The notes: a model not told the origin generated them from the sequence alone. 64,000 bases of DNA from Burkholderiaceae bacterium (GCA_023954045.1 JAMLIR010000004.1:62001-126000), one strand, 5' to 3'. Counted from the stretch's first letter, positions 43,736 to 53,918 are shown. Made by a program: numbers and translations.

Positions 43736-46700
43736 GCACCGACCTGTCGGCCCACCCGGTGTTCGACGCCGGGATCCTCGAGGGGCTGCACCTGCTCGAG
43801 GCAGACGCCGGCACGGGCAAGACCTGGACCATCGCCGGGCTGGTCGTGCGCGCGCTCGTCGAACGCGGGCTCGGCATCGAGCAGCTGCTCGTCGTGACCT
43901 TCACCAACGCGGCGACCGCCGAGCTCGGCGCGCGCATCCGGCAGCGCATCGCGCAGCTCGAGCGGCTGCTCGACGACCGCCTCGCGGGGCGCGCCAGCGC
44001 GGTCGACGAGCCCTTCTGCGTCGCGTATGCGGCCAGGCTCGACGACGACGCGGCGCGCAGCGCCCGATCGGCGCTGCGCATCGCGCTCGCCCGGGTCGAC
44101 GAGATGGCGGTCCACACGATCCACGGTTTCTGCCAGCGCGTGATCGACGAGCACGCGCTGTCGATCGGCGTGGCGGCGGGCCTGCCGGTGAGCGCCGGCA
44201 GCGCCGCGCCCGAACTGGCCCGGCTTGCGGACTGGTGGCGCGCGCAGGCGCGCGAGGCGTCGGCCGCGCGGATGCTGGCGTTCGGGATGGCGGGCCTCGC
44301 CCCCGCTTCGTTGCGCGCGGCCGTGCACGCGATCGCCGCGAGCCCGCTGGCGCGGATCGCGCCCGCCGGCGGCGACTGGCGACGGATCGAGGACGCGCTT
44401 GCGGCGCTGCGCGGCGAACTCGGCGCCGCGCTGGAACGCGAGGGGCGTGCGCTGCTCGACTGGATCGCCGTCAAGGGCAACGCCGACGGCAAGCGCTTCC
44501 GGGTCGACTGGGCGACGAAATGGCTCGACGCGCTGCGCCGCTTCTGCGCGGACCCGCAGCCCGCGTCGCTCCCCGAAGCGGCGGGCAGGCTCGCGGCGCG
44601 TCGCTTCGGCGAGCGCACGCCGCCGTCGTCGATTCCGGAGATCTGCGAGCGACTGGTCGAGCTGGCCGCGGACATCGAGCGCCTGCCGGCCTGGATCGCG
44701 CAGGAGCTCGCCGCCGCAGCGGCGGCCGCGCGCGCCGACGATCTCGCGCAGGCGCAGGCGCTCGGCTTCGACGACCTGCTGCGCGTCGTCCACGACGCGC
44801 TCGCCGACCCCGAGGGCGGCCCGGCGCTGGCGCGCGCGCTGCGCGAGCGCTATCCGATGGCGCTGATCGACGAGTGCCAGGACACCGATCCGCTGCAGTG
44901 GGGGATCTTCCGGCGCATCCACGTCGACGAGGCGCCGGGCGGCGCCGGCGGGGTCGCGCGCGCACTGGTGCTGGTCGGCGATCCGAAGCAGGCGATCTAC
45001 GCGTTCCGCGGCGCCGACGTCTACTCGTACCTGGACGCGCGCGACGCGATCGTTCGACTGCACCGGCTGGGCGAGAACCAGCGTTCGAGCCCCGCCCTGA
45101 TCGCCGCGGTCAACGCGCTGTTCCGGCGCGAGCGTCCGTTCCTCGTCGACGAGATCGGGTTCTCCGACGCCGGCGTCGGGGCGCGGCCGCGGCGCGGGCT
45201 CGCGGTCCCCGACGAGGGCGAGCGCGCGGCGCTCACGCTGGTGCGGCTCGAGGCCGCCGACGACGCCGGATGGCTCGATGCCGCGGCCGCGCGGCGGCAG
45301 GCGGTCGGCGCCTGCGTCGCCGAGATCGGCCGGCTGGTCCGCGGCGGCGCGCGGCTCGGCGAATCGGCGCTGCGCCCGGCCGACATCGCGGTCCTGGTCA
45401 ACACCCACCGGCAGGGCACCGAGATCAAGCGCGCGCTCGCCGCGGCCGGCATCGGGGCGGCCGAGGTGTCGCGCGACAGCGTGCTGGCGACGCTCGAGTG
45501 CGCGGAGCTGATGCGCATCGTCGCCGCGATCGCCGATCCCGCCGACCCGGGCCTGCTGCGCGCGGCGCTCGCGACGACCCTATTGGGCGAGGATGCCGAC
45601 GCGCTGCTCGCGCTCGATGCCGACCCGGGCCGCGCGCTTCAGGCCGCGGCACGCTTCGCGCGTGCGCGCGAGGACTGGCAGCGCCACGGACCGATCGCGG
45701 CATTGCGCAGGCTGATCCGCGACGAAGGCGTCGGCGCCCGGCTGGCCGCGACGCGCGACGGCGACCGTCGGCTCACCAACCTGATGCACCTGGTCGAGCT
45801 GCTCGGCGACGACGAAGACGCGCGGCGCGGCCCGCAGCCGGCACTGCAGGCGTGGGCGCGTCGGCGCGCCGGCGGCGCGACCGACGAGCGCGAGACCGAA
45901 GAACTGCGCCTCGAGAGCGACGAGGACCTGGTGCGCATCCTGACGGTCCACAAGAGCAAGGGGCTCGAGTTCCCGGTGGTGTTCCTGCCGTACGCGTGGT
46001 CGGGAAGGGCGCCCGGAACCGCGAATCCGCGCACCTGGCACGAGCGCACCCCCGACGGCGGGTGGCGCGCGGTGCTCGACTTCCTGCCGACGCCGGAGGC
46101 CGAGCGGCAGTTCGCCGCCGAGTGGCACGGCGAGGCACTGCGGGCGATGTACGTGGCGCTCACCCGTGCCGAACAGCGCTGCTACCTGTTCTGGGGCGTC
46201 GCGTCCGGCGCGCAGTTCTCGCCGCTCGCCTGGTTGCTCGCCGACGTCGACCCGTCCACGCAGCACGACTGGCGTCCGGGGTTCAAGGCGCCGCCGCCGC
46301 TCGACGACGGCGTGATCGACCGCGGCCTCGACGCGTGGCGATCGCGCGCGAGCGCGGGCGAGCCTGGCGCGCTGCGCGTCGTGTCCGCGTCCGCGCTGGC
46401 GGCCGGCGAAGAGGGCACCCGCGCGAGCGACCGGCCTGCGGGCGAGGGACGCGCCGTCGAGGCCCGCGCGGAGCGCGCTACCGTGCCAGCCGTGCCCGGC
46501 GTCGCGGCCCCGGCAGCCGAGGGCGCGCCCCTCCTCGCTGCGCGTCCCTGGCATGCGACGATCGCCGCGCCGCGGGTGACGACCAGCTTCACCGCGATCG
46601 TCTCGGCGCTGCAGGACGACGACGGCGGCAACGCGCGCGCGCAGGACGCGGCCGAGCGTCCCGACCACGACCAGCGGCCCACTGCGCTCGAACCAGGGGT

Positions 46701-47451
46701 GCCGGCGGGCGAGTCGTCGATCCGCTTCCGCTTTCCGGCGGGCGCCCAGGCCGGCGTCTGCCTGCACGGGGTGCTCGAGGACGCGCGCTTCGACGCCCGC
46801 TTCGACCGGCGAGCGGTCGCCGAACGGCTGGCACGCGCCGGCTTCCGGCGCTTCGATCCCGAGCAGGTCTCGGACTGGCTCGAGCAGGTCGTCGCCACGC
46901 CGATGCGCGCGGCGCAGGGCGAGACCATCCGCCTGCCCGAGGTGCCGATGGCGCGCCAGGTGCGCGAGCTCGATTTCCTGCTCGCCGGCGACGCGGTGTC
47001 CGACCGCGCGCTGATCGAGGCGGTCGACGCCGAGTTCAGGCTGGATGCCGCAGTCGGCGCCGCGCGCTGGAGCGGCTTCCTGCGCGGCTTCGTCGACCTC
47101 GTGTTCGAGCACGGCGGCCGCTACTACCTGCTCGACTGGAAGAGCAACCACCTGGGCGACACGCCCGCGCACTATTCGGCCGCGGCGCTCGGCGCGGCGA
47201 TGCGCGCGGGCGCCTATCCGCTGCAGGCGTGCCTGTACGCGCTCGCGCTGCACCGCTGGCTGCGCCGGCGACTGCGCGGCTACGACTACGAGCGGGACTT
47301 CGGGGGAGCGCTCTACGTGTTCCTGCGGGGCGCGGGGCTCGCTGCGCCGGGTGTCGACGGCGCGGGCGTGCACGCGATCCGCCCGAGCGCGAAGCTGATG
47401 GACAGGCTCGACCGCCTGTTGGCCACGGTGCCGGAGGACGCACTGCGATGA
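43732..47451 (+). CDS. recB: Exodeoxyribonuclease V beta subunit
   Basis: A 1239-residue UvrD-type helicase-nuclease. Walker A ADAGTGKT lies at residues 24-31, and VVTFTNAATAELGARIR, HTIHGFCQRVI, LIDECQDTDPLQWGIF and LTVHKSKGLEFPVVFLPY are helicase motifs. The C-terminal nuclease has FVDLVFEHGG and the catalytic LLDWKSNHLG near residue 1136. A poorly conserved, charged linker (about 46350-46700) separates the two. GTG at 43732 overlaps recC, and recD overlaps the end: a C-B-D operon for double-strand break repair and degradation of foreign linear DNA. Confidence 0.95.
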   Translation: MSTDLSAHPVFDAGILEGLHLLEADAGTGKTWTIAGLVVRALVERGLGIEQLLVVTFTNAATAELGARIRQRIAQLERLLDDRLAGRASAVDEPFCVAYAARLDDDAARSARSALRIALARVDEMAVHTIHGFCQRVIDEHALSIGVAAGLPVSAGSAAPELARLADWWRAQAREASAARMLAFGMAGLAPASLRAAVHAIAASPLARIAPAGGDWRRIEDALAALRGELGAALEREGRALLDWIAVKGNADGKRFRVDWATKWLDALRRFCADPQPASLPEAAGRLAARRFGERTPPSSIPEICERLVELAADIERLPAWIAQELAAAAAAARADDLAQAQALGFDDLLRVVHDALADPEGGPALARALRERYPMALIDECQDTDPLQWGIFRRIHVDEAPGGAGGVARALVLVGDPKQAIYAFRGADVYSYLDARDAIVRLHRLGENQRSSPALIAAVNALFRRERPFLVDEIGFSDAGVGARPRRGLAVPDEGERAALTLVRLEAADDAGWLDAAAARRQAVGACVAEIGRLVRGGARLGESALRPADIAVLVNTHRQGTEIKRALAAAGIGAAEVSRDSVLATLECAELMRIVAAIADPADPGLLRAALATTLLGEDADALLALDADPGRALQAAARFARAREDWQRHGPIAALRRLIRDEGVGARLAATRDGDRRLTNLMHLVELLGDDEDARRGPQPALQAWARRRAGGATDERETEELRLESDEDLVRILTVHKSKGLEFPVVFLPYAWSGRAPGTANPRTWHERTPDGGWRAVLDFLPTPEAERQFAAEWHGEALRAMYVALTRAEQRCYLFWGVASGAQFSPLAWLLADVDPSTQHDWRPGFKAPPPLDDGVIDRGLDAWRSRASAGEPGALRVVSASALAAGEEGTRASDRPAGEGRAVEARAERATVPAVPGVAAPAAEGAPLLAARPWHATIAAPRVTTSFTAIVSALQDDDGGNARAQDAAERPDHDQRPTALEPGVPAGESSIRFRFPAGAQAGVCLHGVLEDARFDARFDRRAVAERLARAGFRRFDPEQVSDWLEQVVATPMRAAQGETIRLPEVPMARQVRELDFLLAGDAVSDRALIEAVDAEFRLDAAVGAARWSGFLRGFVDLVFEHGGRYYLLDWKSNHLGDTPAHYSAAALGAAMRAGAYPLQACLYALALHRWLRRRLRGYDYERDFGGALYVFLRGAGLAAPGVDGAGVHAIRPSAKLMDRLDRLLATVPEDALR

Positions 47452-49133
47452 CGCGCGCCGCCGAACCCGGTGCCCGGCTCGCGCGCGAATTCGGCCGCGC
47501 GATGCAGGCGCTGCACCTGCGGATGGAGGGCGGCGCCGGAAGCGCCGCGTCGGTCGGGCGCTGGGCCGAACTCGCCTGGCGCGAGGCCGACGCCGGCCAC
47601 GTCTGCGTCGACGTTCCCGACGAGGCCGGGCGCGCGGCGCTGGTTGCCAGCCCCGTCGTCGGAACCGTCGGCGAGCCCCGTCCGTTGGCCCTCGATCGCG
47701 GCGCGCTGTACCTGCACCGCCTGTGGCGCGCCGAAGCGACGCTGGCGCGCGAGGTGCGCGCGCTCGACGCGAGCGCGCCGCTGCCGTGCGACGGCGGCAT
47801 CGCGGCCGCGGTCGGCGCGGTGTTCGACCGCGCCGATCCGGCCGATCCGCAGCAGCGCGCGGTCGCCTGCGCGCTCGAGCGCCGGCTCACGGTCCTGTCG
47901 GGCGGGCCCGGCACCGGCAAGACGACGACGCTCGCGCGCCTGCTGGTGGCTTTCGCGCGCGCGGCGCCGCAGGCGCGCATCGCCTACGCGGCGCCCACCG
48001 GCAAGGCGGCGGCGCGGCTGGCGCAGTCGCTGGCCGCGCAGCTGGCGGGGCTGGATCCCTCGGGCGAATTGCGTGCGCGCCTGCCGGGGTCGGGACAGAC
48101 GGTTCACCGGCTGCTCGGGCGGGGCGCGGGCGACTCCGGCGCGGCGCGGCTCGAGCACGACCTCGTGATCGTCGACGAGGCCTCGATGCTGGACATCGAG
48201 CTCGCGGCGCGGCTGTTCGCGTCGGCCGGGCCGGCGACGCGGCTGGTGCTCGCCGGCGATCGCGACCAGCTCGCGTCGGTCGAGGCGGGCGCCGTGTTCG
48301 CCGACCTGTGTGCGGCGCCGCTGGGCGGGGTGGTGGTGCTCGAGCGCAATTACCGGCAGCAGGACGCGCCCGACATCGGCGCGCTGGCTGCCCGGATCCG
48401 CGCGCCGGTCGCGGCCGGCGTCGCGGCCGGGGTCGAGGCTGGCCCGCTCGACTGGCCGGCGTCGATCGCGCTGGCGCCGCCGTCGGCGCCGGCGATCGTC
48501 GAAGAGGCGCTCGATGCCTGGCGCGAGGCGCTGGCCGCGATCGGGTCGGGCGCCGCGGCGTCGCAGGTGCTCGCCGCCTACGACCGGCACCGGGTGCTCG
48601 TCGCGATGCGCGAGGGCCCGCACGGCGCCGATGCGCTCAATGCCGCGATCGCCTCACGCGTTCGCCGGCTCGCGCCGGGGCGCAACGCCGGGGACTGGTA
48701 TGCTGGAAGGTTCGCGATGGTGACGAAGAACGAACCGGGACTCGGGCTGTTCAATGGCGACGTCGGGGTGTGCCTGCCGCATCCCGAGCGTGGCGCGCGC
48801 GACGGCGACCTCGTCGTGGCGTTCGACGGCGCGCAGGGCGTACGCCTGTTTCCGATCCTGCAGATGCCTGCGTGCCAGGACGCCTGGGCCATGACGGTCC
48901 ACAAGGCCCAGGGGTCAGAGTTCGAGTCGGTCGCGCTCGTTCCGGCTGCGGCGGGCCACGCACTGAACACCCGCGAGCTCGTCTACACCGGGGTCACCCG
49001 CGCGCGCCGGCGCCTGAGCGTCTGGGGCTCGCGCGAGGCGATCGAGGAGGCGGCGAGCCGCCCGACGCGGCGCCACGGCCGGCTGGCCGAGCGGCTGGCC
49101 GAGCCGCAATCCGATCCTGCCGGGCGCCGATGA
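47448..49133 (+). CDS. recD: Exodeoxyribonuclease V alpha subunit
   Basis: A 561-residue 5'-3' helicase of RecBCD. Walker A is GGPGTGKTTT at residues 152-161. Further motifs are AAPTGKAAARL, VIVDEASMLDIELAARL, LAGDRDQLASVEAGAVFADL, and the late VHKAQGSEFESV and YTGVTRARRRL. The first ~150 residues form the RecB-contact domain. The ATG at 47448 overlaps the recB stop, and the SulP gene starts on its own stop. Confidence 0.94.
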   Translation: MTRAAEPGARLAREFGRAMQALHLRMEGGAGSAASVGRWAELAWREADAGHVCVDVPDEAGRAALVASPVVGTVGEPRPLALDRGALYLHRLWRAEATLAREVRALDASAPLPCDGGIAAAVGAVFDRADPADPQQRAVACALERRLTVLSGGPGTGKTTTLARLLVAFARAAPQARIAYAAPTGKAAARLAQSLAAQLAGLDPSGELRARLPGSGQTVHRLLGRGAGDSGAARLEHDLVIVDEASMLDIELAARLFASAGPATRLVLAGDRDQLASVEAGAVFADLCAAPLGGVVVLERNYRQQDAPDIGALAARIRAPVAAGVAAGVEAGPLDWPASIALAPPSAPAIVEEALDAWREALAAIGSGAAASQVLAAYDRHRVLVAMREGPHGADALNAAIASRVRRLAPGRNAGDWYAGRFAMVTKNEPGLGLFNGDVGVCLPHPERGARDGDLVVAFDGAQGVRLFPILQMPACQDAWAMTVHKAQGSEFESVALVPAAAGHALNTRELVYTGVTRARRRLSVWGSREAIEEAASRPTRRHGRLAERLAEPQSDPAGRR

Positions 49134-50902
49134 ACCAGCAGCTCCTGCACCGGCTGTTCCCGTTCCTGCGCTGGTGGCCGCGCGTGGACCGGCACAGCGT
49201 GCGCGCCGACCTGATCGCCGGCCTCGTCGGCGCGCTGATGGTGCTGCCGCAGGGCATCGCGTTCGCGACGCTGGCAGGCCTGCCGCCCGCCTACGGCCTG
49301 TACTGCGCGATCGTGCCGACCATCGTCGCGGGGCTGTACGGCTCGTCGATGCACACGGTCTCGGGACCGACCAACGCGCTGTCGCTGATGACGTTCGCGG
49401 CGCTCGCGCCGCTGGCGACGCCGGGCTCGTCCGACTACATCCAGATGGCGGCGACGCTCGCGTTCCTGACCGGCCTGTGCATGCTCGCGCTCGGCGCGCT
49501 GCGGCTCGGCGTGCTGGTCAACTTCATCTCGCAGCCGGTGATCGTCGGCTTCACGGCCGGCGCGGGCATCCTGATCCTGGTGAGCCAGATCGGCCCGCTG
49601 ACCGGCATCCCGGTGCCCCAGGGCGCATCGTTCGCGCGCACGCTCGCGCTCGTCGGCGCCGGCCTCGGCGAACTGAAGCCGGCGGTCGTCGCGGTCGCGC
49701 TGGCGACCATCGGCGTCAGCTGGGGCGTGCGGCGCTTTCGCCCGCGCTGGCCCAGCGTCGTGATCGCGATGCTGGCCGGTGTCGGGGTCGCGATCGCGCT
49801 GAATCTCGCGCTGGGCGGCGAGCACACCGGCATCACGATGCTCGACCCGATCGCGCGGCGATTGCCGCCGTTCTCGTGGCCGCACCTCGACCCCGGCGCC
49901 CTCGGACAACTGAGCGGCGTGTCGGTCGCCGTCGCGATCGTCTCGCTGACCCAGTCGATCTCGATCGCCAAGGCGATCGCGCTGCGCAGCGGCCAGCGCA
50001 TCGACGGCAACCAGGAGTTCATCGGCCAAGGCCTGTCGAACATGGCCGCCGGCCTGTTCTCCGGCTTTCCGACCAGCGCGTCGGTGAACCGGTCGGGCCC
50101 CAACTTCGAGGCCGGCGCCGTCACGCCGCTCGCCGCGGTGTTCGCCGGCATCCTGCTGGCGATCATCGTGCTGATGTTCGCGCCGCTGGTCGCGTGGCTT
50201 CCGCTGCCCGCGGTCGCCGGCGTGCTGTGCCTCGCCGGCTGGTCGCTGATCGACGTGAAGCGGATCCGCGCGACGCTGCGCATGAGCCGGCCCGAAGGCG
50301 GAGTGCTGCTGCTCACGATGTTCGCCACGCTCGTGATGCGGCTCGAGGTCGCGGTGCTCGTCGGCGTCGCGACGTCGCTGGTGCTGTACCTGAACCGCAC
50401 CTCGCGACCCACGATGCAGAGCCTGGTGCCCGACGGCCGAAGCCAGGAGCGCGGATTGGTCCCGGTCGAGGCCGATCGCCGCGAGTGTCCGCAGCTGAAG
50501 ATCATGAGCGTCGAAGGTTCGATCTATTTCGGCGCGGTCAATCACGTCGCGACGCACTTCGACACGCTGCGCGAGTTCACGCCCGCGCAGAAGCACCTGC
50601 TGCTCATCGCGCGCAACGTCAACTTCGTCGACGTCGCCGGCGCCGACCTGCTGGTCTCGGAGGCCAGGCGCCGCGTCTCCGACGGCGGCGCGCTCTACCT
50701 CTACGGGCTGCGCCCGCAGGTCGAGGCGTTCCTGCAGCGCGGCGACGCGATCGAGACCATCGGCCCGCGGCGGGTGTTCGCCAGCAAGAGCGTCGCCATC
50801 GCCGATATCTTCACCCGACTCGACCCGGAGATCTGCCGCCGCTGCACCGCGCGGATCTTCTACGAGTGCCAGCAGGTCGAGCAGGTCAGCGACGACGGCT
50901 GA
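49130..50902 (+). CDS. SulP-family anion transporter with STAS domain
   Basis: A 590-residue SLC26/SulP membrane transporter. The N-terminal domain has VLPQGIAFATLAGLPPAYGL, SGPTNALSLM and GLSNMAAGLFSGFPTSASV, all family-typical. A cytoplasmic STAS domain occupies about residues 455-560 (SIYFGAVNHVATHF, NFVDVAGADLLVSEARR). It ends in a Cys-bearing tail (EICRRCTARIFYECQ). Candidate substrates are sulfate, bicarbonate or dicarboxylates. The ATG overlaps the recD stop by 4 nt, an unexpected coupling, and its 3' end overlaps the convergent gene by 17 nt. Confidence 0.9.
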   Translation: MNQQLLHRLFPFLRWWPRVDRHSVRADLIAGLVGALMVLPQGIAFATLAGLPPAYGLYCAIVPTIVAGLYGSSMHTVSGPTNALSLMTFAALAPLATPGSSDYIQMAATLAFLTGLCMLALGALRLGVLVNFISQPVIVGFTAGAGILILVSQIGPLTGIPVPQGASFARTLALVGAGLGELKPAVVAVALATIGVSWGVRRFRPRWPSVVIAMLAGVGVAIALNLALGGEHTGITMLDPIARRLPPFSWPHLDPGALGQLSGVSVAVAIVSLTQSISIAKAIALRSGQRIDGNQEFIGQGLSNMAAGLFSGFPTSASVNRSGPNFEAGAVTPLAAVFAGILLAIIVLMFAPLVAWLPLPAVAGVLCLAGWSLIDVKRIRATLRMSRPEGGVLLLTMFATLVMRLEVAVLVGVATSLVLYLNRTSRPTMQSLVPDGRSQERGLVPVEADRRECPQLKIMSVEGSIYFGAVNHVATHFDTLREFTPAQKHLLLIARNVNFVDVAGADLLVSEARRRVSDGGALYLYGLRPQVEAFLQRGDAIETIGPRRVFASKSVAIADIFTRLDPEICRRCTARIFYECQQVEQVSDDG

Positions 50903-52304
50903 GGCCGCGCCCGCCGGGCGGCGCTTCCGCGCGCTCGCCGCGTCCGGCGAGGGCGCGTTCCCCGCGTCCTGAAAAGACGCGCTCCATCTCGCGCCGGAAC
51001 GCCACCGCCGGGTCCTTCGCGTCGATCGCGACGTCGCCCCAGCGCAGCGGCGCGCCGGCCGGCACCCGCCTCCTCAGCCTTGCGCGATGCGCCAGGCCCA
51101 GCGGCAGGCCGCCGATCGCCAGCGAGTCGGAAGAGGGCATCAGCGTTCCGTAGACGGTGAACCCGCCCTCGCCGTCGAGCGTCTCGCCGCGCGCGAGGTC
51201 GCGCTTGGCCGTGGCGACCACGTCGCCGTGCCAGGCTTCGGCCGCGCCGGTGGGCTCGCGCCGCAGCCCGACCGAGGCGACGCTGATGCCCAGCTCGAGC
51301 CCGATCAGGTGATAGGGCTTGTACATCGCAGTGATGTTACCGCTGCGATCGGTGACCAGCCCGTACTCGCGGAAGCAGCGGCGCACGTAGTCCGAGTCGC
51401 CGGCGAAGGTCACGAAGACGCCCCAGCGCAGGTCGCGGAACACCGGCCGCCCGTCGCGCTCGACGCTCGAGATCACCTCGACCTGGCCGCGATGCTGCAG
51501 TTGCCCGCCGTCCTCGCGAGGGCACAGGACCTGCGCCAGGTCGTCGACGCCGCAGGGCGGGAATGCCAGCCCGCCGGGTGCGGGGCGCAGGCCGGTCGCG
51601 TTGGCCACCGCGGCCATCTCGATCGCCGACTTCGTGCCGTCGAGGAACGAGTTGAACATCCGGGCATTCATGCCGCCGACCCTGGCGTCCTCGGCGCTCA
51701 ACCCGTAGTGGGTCCAGACCGTGTCCGGGGTCGAGCGGTGGTACTCGGGCAGGTACTTCGTACCCTTGCCGGCGGCGATGACCTCGAAGCCGGCCGCGCG
51801 CGCCCAGTCGACCATCTCGCAGATCAGCGCCGGCTGGTCGCCGTAGGCGAGCGAATAGACGATGCCCGCTTCGCGCGCCCGGCGCGCGAGCAGCGGGCCC
51901 GCCAGCGCGTCGGCCTCGACGTTGACCATGACGACGTGCTTACCATGCCGGCAGCACGCGAGCACGTGCGCGATGCCGGCCGCCGGCTGCCCCGTCGCGT
52001 CGACGACGATCTCCACCTCGGGGGCCGCGATCAGCGCCTGCGCGTCGTCGAGCAGCCGGGTCGTTCCGTTGCGGGCGGCTTCCGCGAGCGTGCGCGCGCG
52101 CAGCGCGTCCGCCGGCCAGCCGACGCGCGCGAGCGCGGTCCTCGCCCGCGCCGGCGAGAGGTCTGCGACCCCGACGAGGTGGATGCCCGGCGTGCGGCGC
52201 GCCTGCGACAGGTACATCGACCCGAACTTGCCGGCCCCGATCAGGCCGACGCGCAGCGGCCGTCCTTCGTCGGCGCGCTCGCGCAGCATCCGATGCAGGT
52301 TCAT
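50886..52304 (-). CDS. NAD(P)-binding oxidoreductase with SAF domain (homoserine dehydrogenase-like)
   Basis: A 472-residue protein with an N-terminal Rossmann domain (VGLIGAGKFGSMYL near residues 19-32), a homoserine-dehydrogenase-like middle (VVDATGQPAAGIAHV, GKHVVMVNVEADAL, DQPALICEMVDWAR) and a C-terminal SAF domain (KRDLARGETLDGEG, ...VPAGAPLRWGDVAID). This architecture is widespread but poorly characterised; reported relatives act on sugar acids and small carbonyls. The ATG at 52304 is the natural start; the open frame upstream is inside the next gene. The 30-residue tail is Arg/Gly-rich. Confidence 0.82.
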   Translation of the reverse strand: MNLHRMLRERADEGRPLRVGLIGAGKFGSMYLSQARRTPGIHLVGVADLSPARARTALARVGWPADALRARTLAEAARNGTTRLLDDAQALIAAPEVEIVVDATGQPAAGIAHVLACCRHGKHVVMVNVEADALAGPLLARRAREAGIVYSLAYGDQPALICEMVDWARAAGFEVIAAGKGTKYLPEYHRSTPDTVWTHYGLSAEDARVGGMNARMFNSFLDGTKSAIEMAAVANATGLRPAPGGLAFPPCGVDDLAQVLCPREDGGQLQHRGQVEVISSVERDGRPVFRDLRWGVFVTFAGDSDYVRRCFREYGLVTDRSGNITAMYKPYHLIGLELGISVASVGLRREPTGAAEAWHGDVVATAKRDLARGETLDGEGGFTVYGTLMPSSDSLAIGGLPLGLAHRARLRRRVPAGAPLRWGDVAIDAKDPAVAFRREMERVFSGRGERALAGRGERAEAPPGGRGLSRRR

Positions 52305-52314
52305 GCGCGCGCGG

Positions 52315-53088
52315 CTATTCGATCTCGCTGCGCGCCATTTCGACGTCGAGACGCTCCATCGCGTCCATCGGCTCGAAGGCGGCGGCTTCGGCATACAGCG
52401 CCTCGGCCTGCTTCAGCGCCTTCTTGCCCTCGAGCATCACCAGGCCGTTCGCGTACTCGACGCGGGCGATCGCCGAGTCGGGGTTCAGCTCGAGCGCCTT
52501 GCGGAACAGCCGAAGGCCCTCGTCGCGCTTCGCGCCGTAGGTCATCCCGCCGATCATCGCCCCGACCTTGTCGATCACCTCGGCGTGGAAGGTGCCGAGC
52601 GCGATGTGCGCGTCGGCGTGCTTCGGCGCGAGCCTGATCGCCTGCGTCAGCGCGTCGCGGACCTTGCCCCCCAGCCCCTGCGCCAGCGCCTTGGCCACCG
52701 AGATGCCCTGTCCATAGCGGCCGATCGCGTACGCGTACAGGTAGAACGCGTTGGCGTCCTTCGGAGCGGCCGCCTGCTGCGCCTCGCAGCGCGCGGCGAC
52801 CTCCTGGAACAGCTCGAGCTTTCGCTTCTCCGATTTCTCGAGGTAGTTCGCATAGATGTTCGTCGCCTTGTTCGCGACGTTCAGGCCGGCTGCGCCCGCC
52901 TCCAGTCCCGCCTCGGCGGCCTGCTGGAAGCGCCCGGCGTGATACTCGATCCAGGCCGCCGCCACCGCGTCGTCCTTCGGGAAGGGCTCGCAATCGCCGC
53001 GGTGCAGCCGCGCCCAGTGCTTCTTCAGCGTGGCGGGCGTGTACTCGTATTGCCTGTCGGCGTGGGGAAACGCGGTCCATCTGGCCAT
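52315..53088 (-). CDS. TPR-like hypothetical protein
   Basis: A 257-residue helical protein I cannot name. Successive helical pairs such as AAAWIEYHAGRFQQAAEAGL, ALTQAIRLAPKHADAHIALG and LFRKALELNPDSAIARVEYA look like tetratricopeptide repeats, suggesting a protein-protein scaffold. The start MARWTAFPHADRQYEYTPAT is taken at the ATG 53088 with a GGAG upstream; a longer open frame to 53262 is Arg-rich and unconvincing. It lies 10 nt upstream of the SAF oxidoreductase and 28 nt downstream of the TetR gene. Confidence 0.75.
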   Translation of the reverse strand: MARWTAFPHADRQYEYTPATLKKHWARLHRGDCEPFPKDDAVAAAWIEYHAGRFQQAAEAGLEAGAAGLNVANKATNIYANYLEKSEKRKLELFQEVAARCEAQQAAAPKDANAFYLYAYAIGRYGQGISVAKALAQGLGGKVRDALTQAIRLAPKHADAHIALGTFHAEVIDKVGAMIGGMTYGAKRDEGLRLFRKALELNPDSAIARVEYANGLVMLEGKKALKQAEALYAEAAAFEPMDAMERLDVEMARSEIE

Positions 53089-53116
53089 GGTCGGCTCCGG
53101 GGTCGGGTTCGTCGGT

Positions 53117-53776
53117 TCAGCTGCGGATGTATTCCTGCGACAGGCGCGCGAACAGCTCGCGTCCCTCGGGTTCGAGCCACGGCGCGAGCATCGAGAGCAC
53201 CTGGTAGGCGCCACGCGCCATCGCCGCGCTCTGGTATTCCGCCTCGCCGAAGCGGCGGGCATTGCGGATGTACTCGAACGAGAGCCAGTAGGTCGCGACG
53301 ACCACCATGTTGGTCGCCAGCGACTCGACCTCGCGGCCCGCGCCGCTCAGCGATCCGCTCGCCGCGAGCGACTGGCACAGCACCCGCGCGGCGGCCGTCT
53401 TGCGGTCGACGATCGTGCGGAAGTGCATCTCGAGGCGACGGTTGCGCGACAGCAGGTCGTTCAGGTCGCGGTAGATGAAGCGGTAGCGCCAGATCGACTC
53501 GAACAGCAGGTGCAGGAACAGCCAAGCGTCCTCGAAGTGAACCTCGCGGCGCAGCGGACCGTCGAGCAGCGGATCGATCTCGCGCTCGAACTGCTCGAAC
53601 AGCGCGTCGACGATGTCGTCCTTGTTCCGGAAGTGATAGTAGAGGTTGCCGGGGCTGATGTTCATCTCGTCGGCGATCGCGCTGGTCGTGACGTTCGGCT
53701 CGCCCAGGTCGTTGAACAGCCGCAGCGACAGAGCCAGGATGCGCTCACGGGTGCGCCGCGGCGGCTTTCGCTGCAT
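53117..53776 (-). CDS. TetR-family regulator, PhaD-like
   Basis: A 219-residue TetR protein. The DNA-binding domain reads ILALSLRLFNDLGEPNVTTS, followed by MNISPGNLYYHFRNKDDIVD, a pattern shared with PhaD, the TetR protein of Pseudomonas pha loci. The C-terminal domain carries RYRFIYRDLNDLLSRN and LEMHFRTIV. With a patatin and a phasin gene just upstream on the same strand, a role in sensing acyl-CoA or PHA precursors is a reasonable guess, but TetR proteins with this HTH are common. Confidence 0.88.
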   Translation of the reverse strand: MQRKPPRRTRERILALSLRLFNDLGEPNVTTSAIADEMNISPGNLYYHFRNKDDIVDALFEQFEREIDPLLDGPLRREVHFEDAWLFLHLLFESIWRYRFIYRDLNDLLSRNRRLEMHFRTIVDRKTAAARVLCQSLAASGSLSGAGREVESLATNMVVVATYWLSFEYIRNARRFGEAEYQSAAMARGAYQVLSMLAPWLEPEGRELFARLSQEYIRS

Positions 53777-53918
53777 GGTTCCTCCGTCGGATGTCCGGCC
53801 GCGGCGCGGCGCGTGGGTCGTGATCCGCGACGCTCGTCGCGCATCCCCTTGCCGCGATCTTACCGTGCCCGCGTCGGTGCGCGGCGCCGCCCGGGGCCGG
53901 TGCGCGCGAGCCGGTCCG

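Noticed and set aside
52315-53262. Longer start for the TPR-like protein
   Set aside because: The extra 58 residues are Arg/Cys/Ser-rich shadow of the TetR gene; the ATG at 53088 has a ribosome site and begins the structured part.
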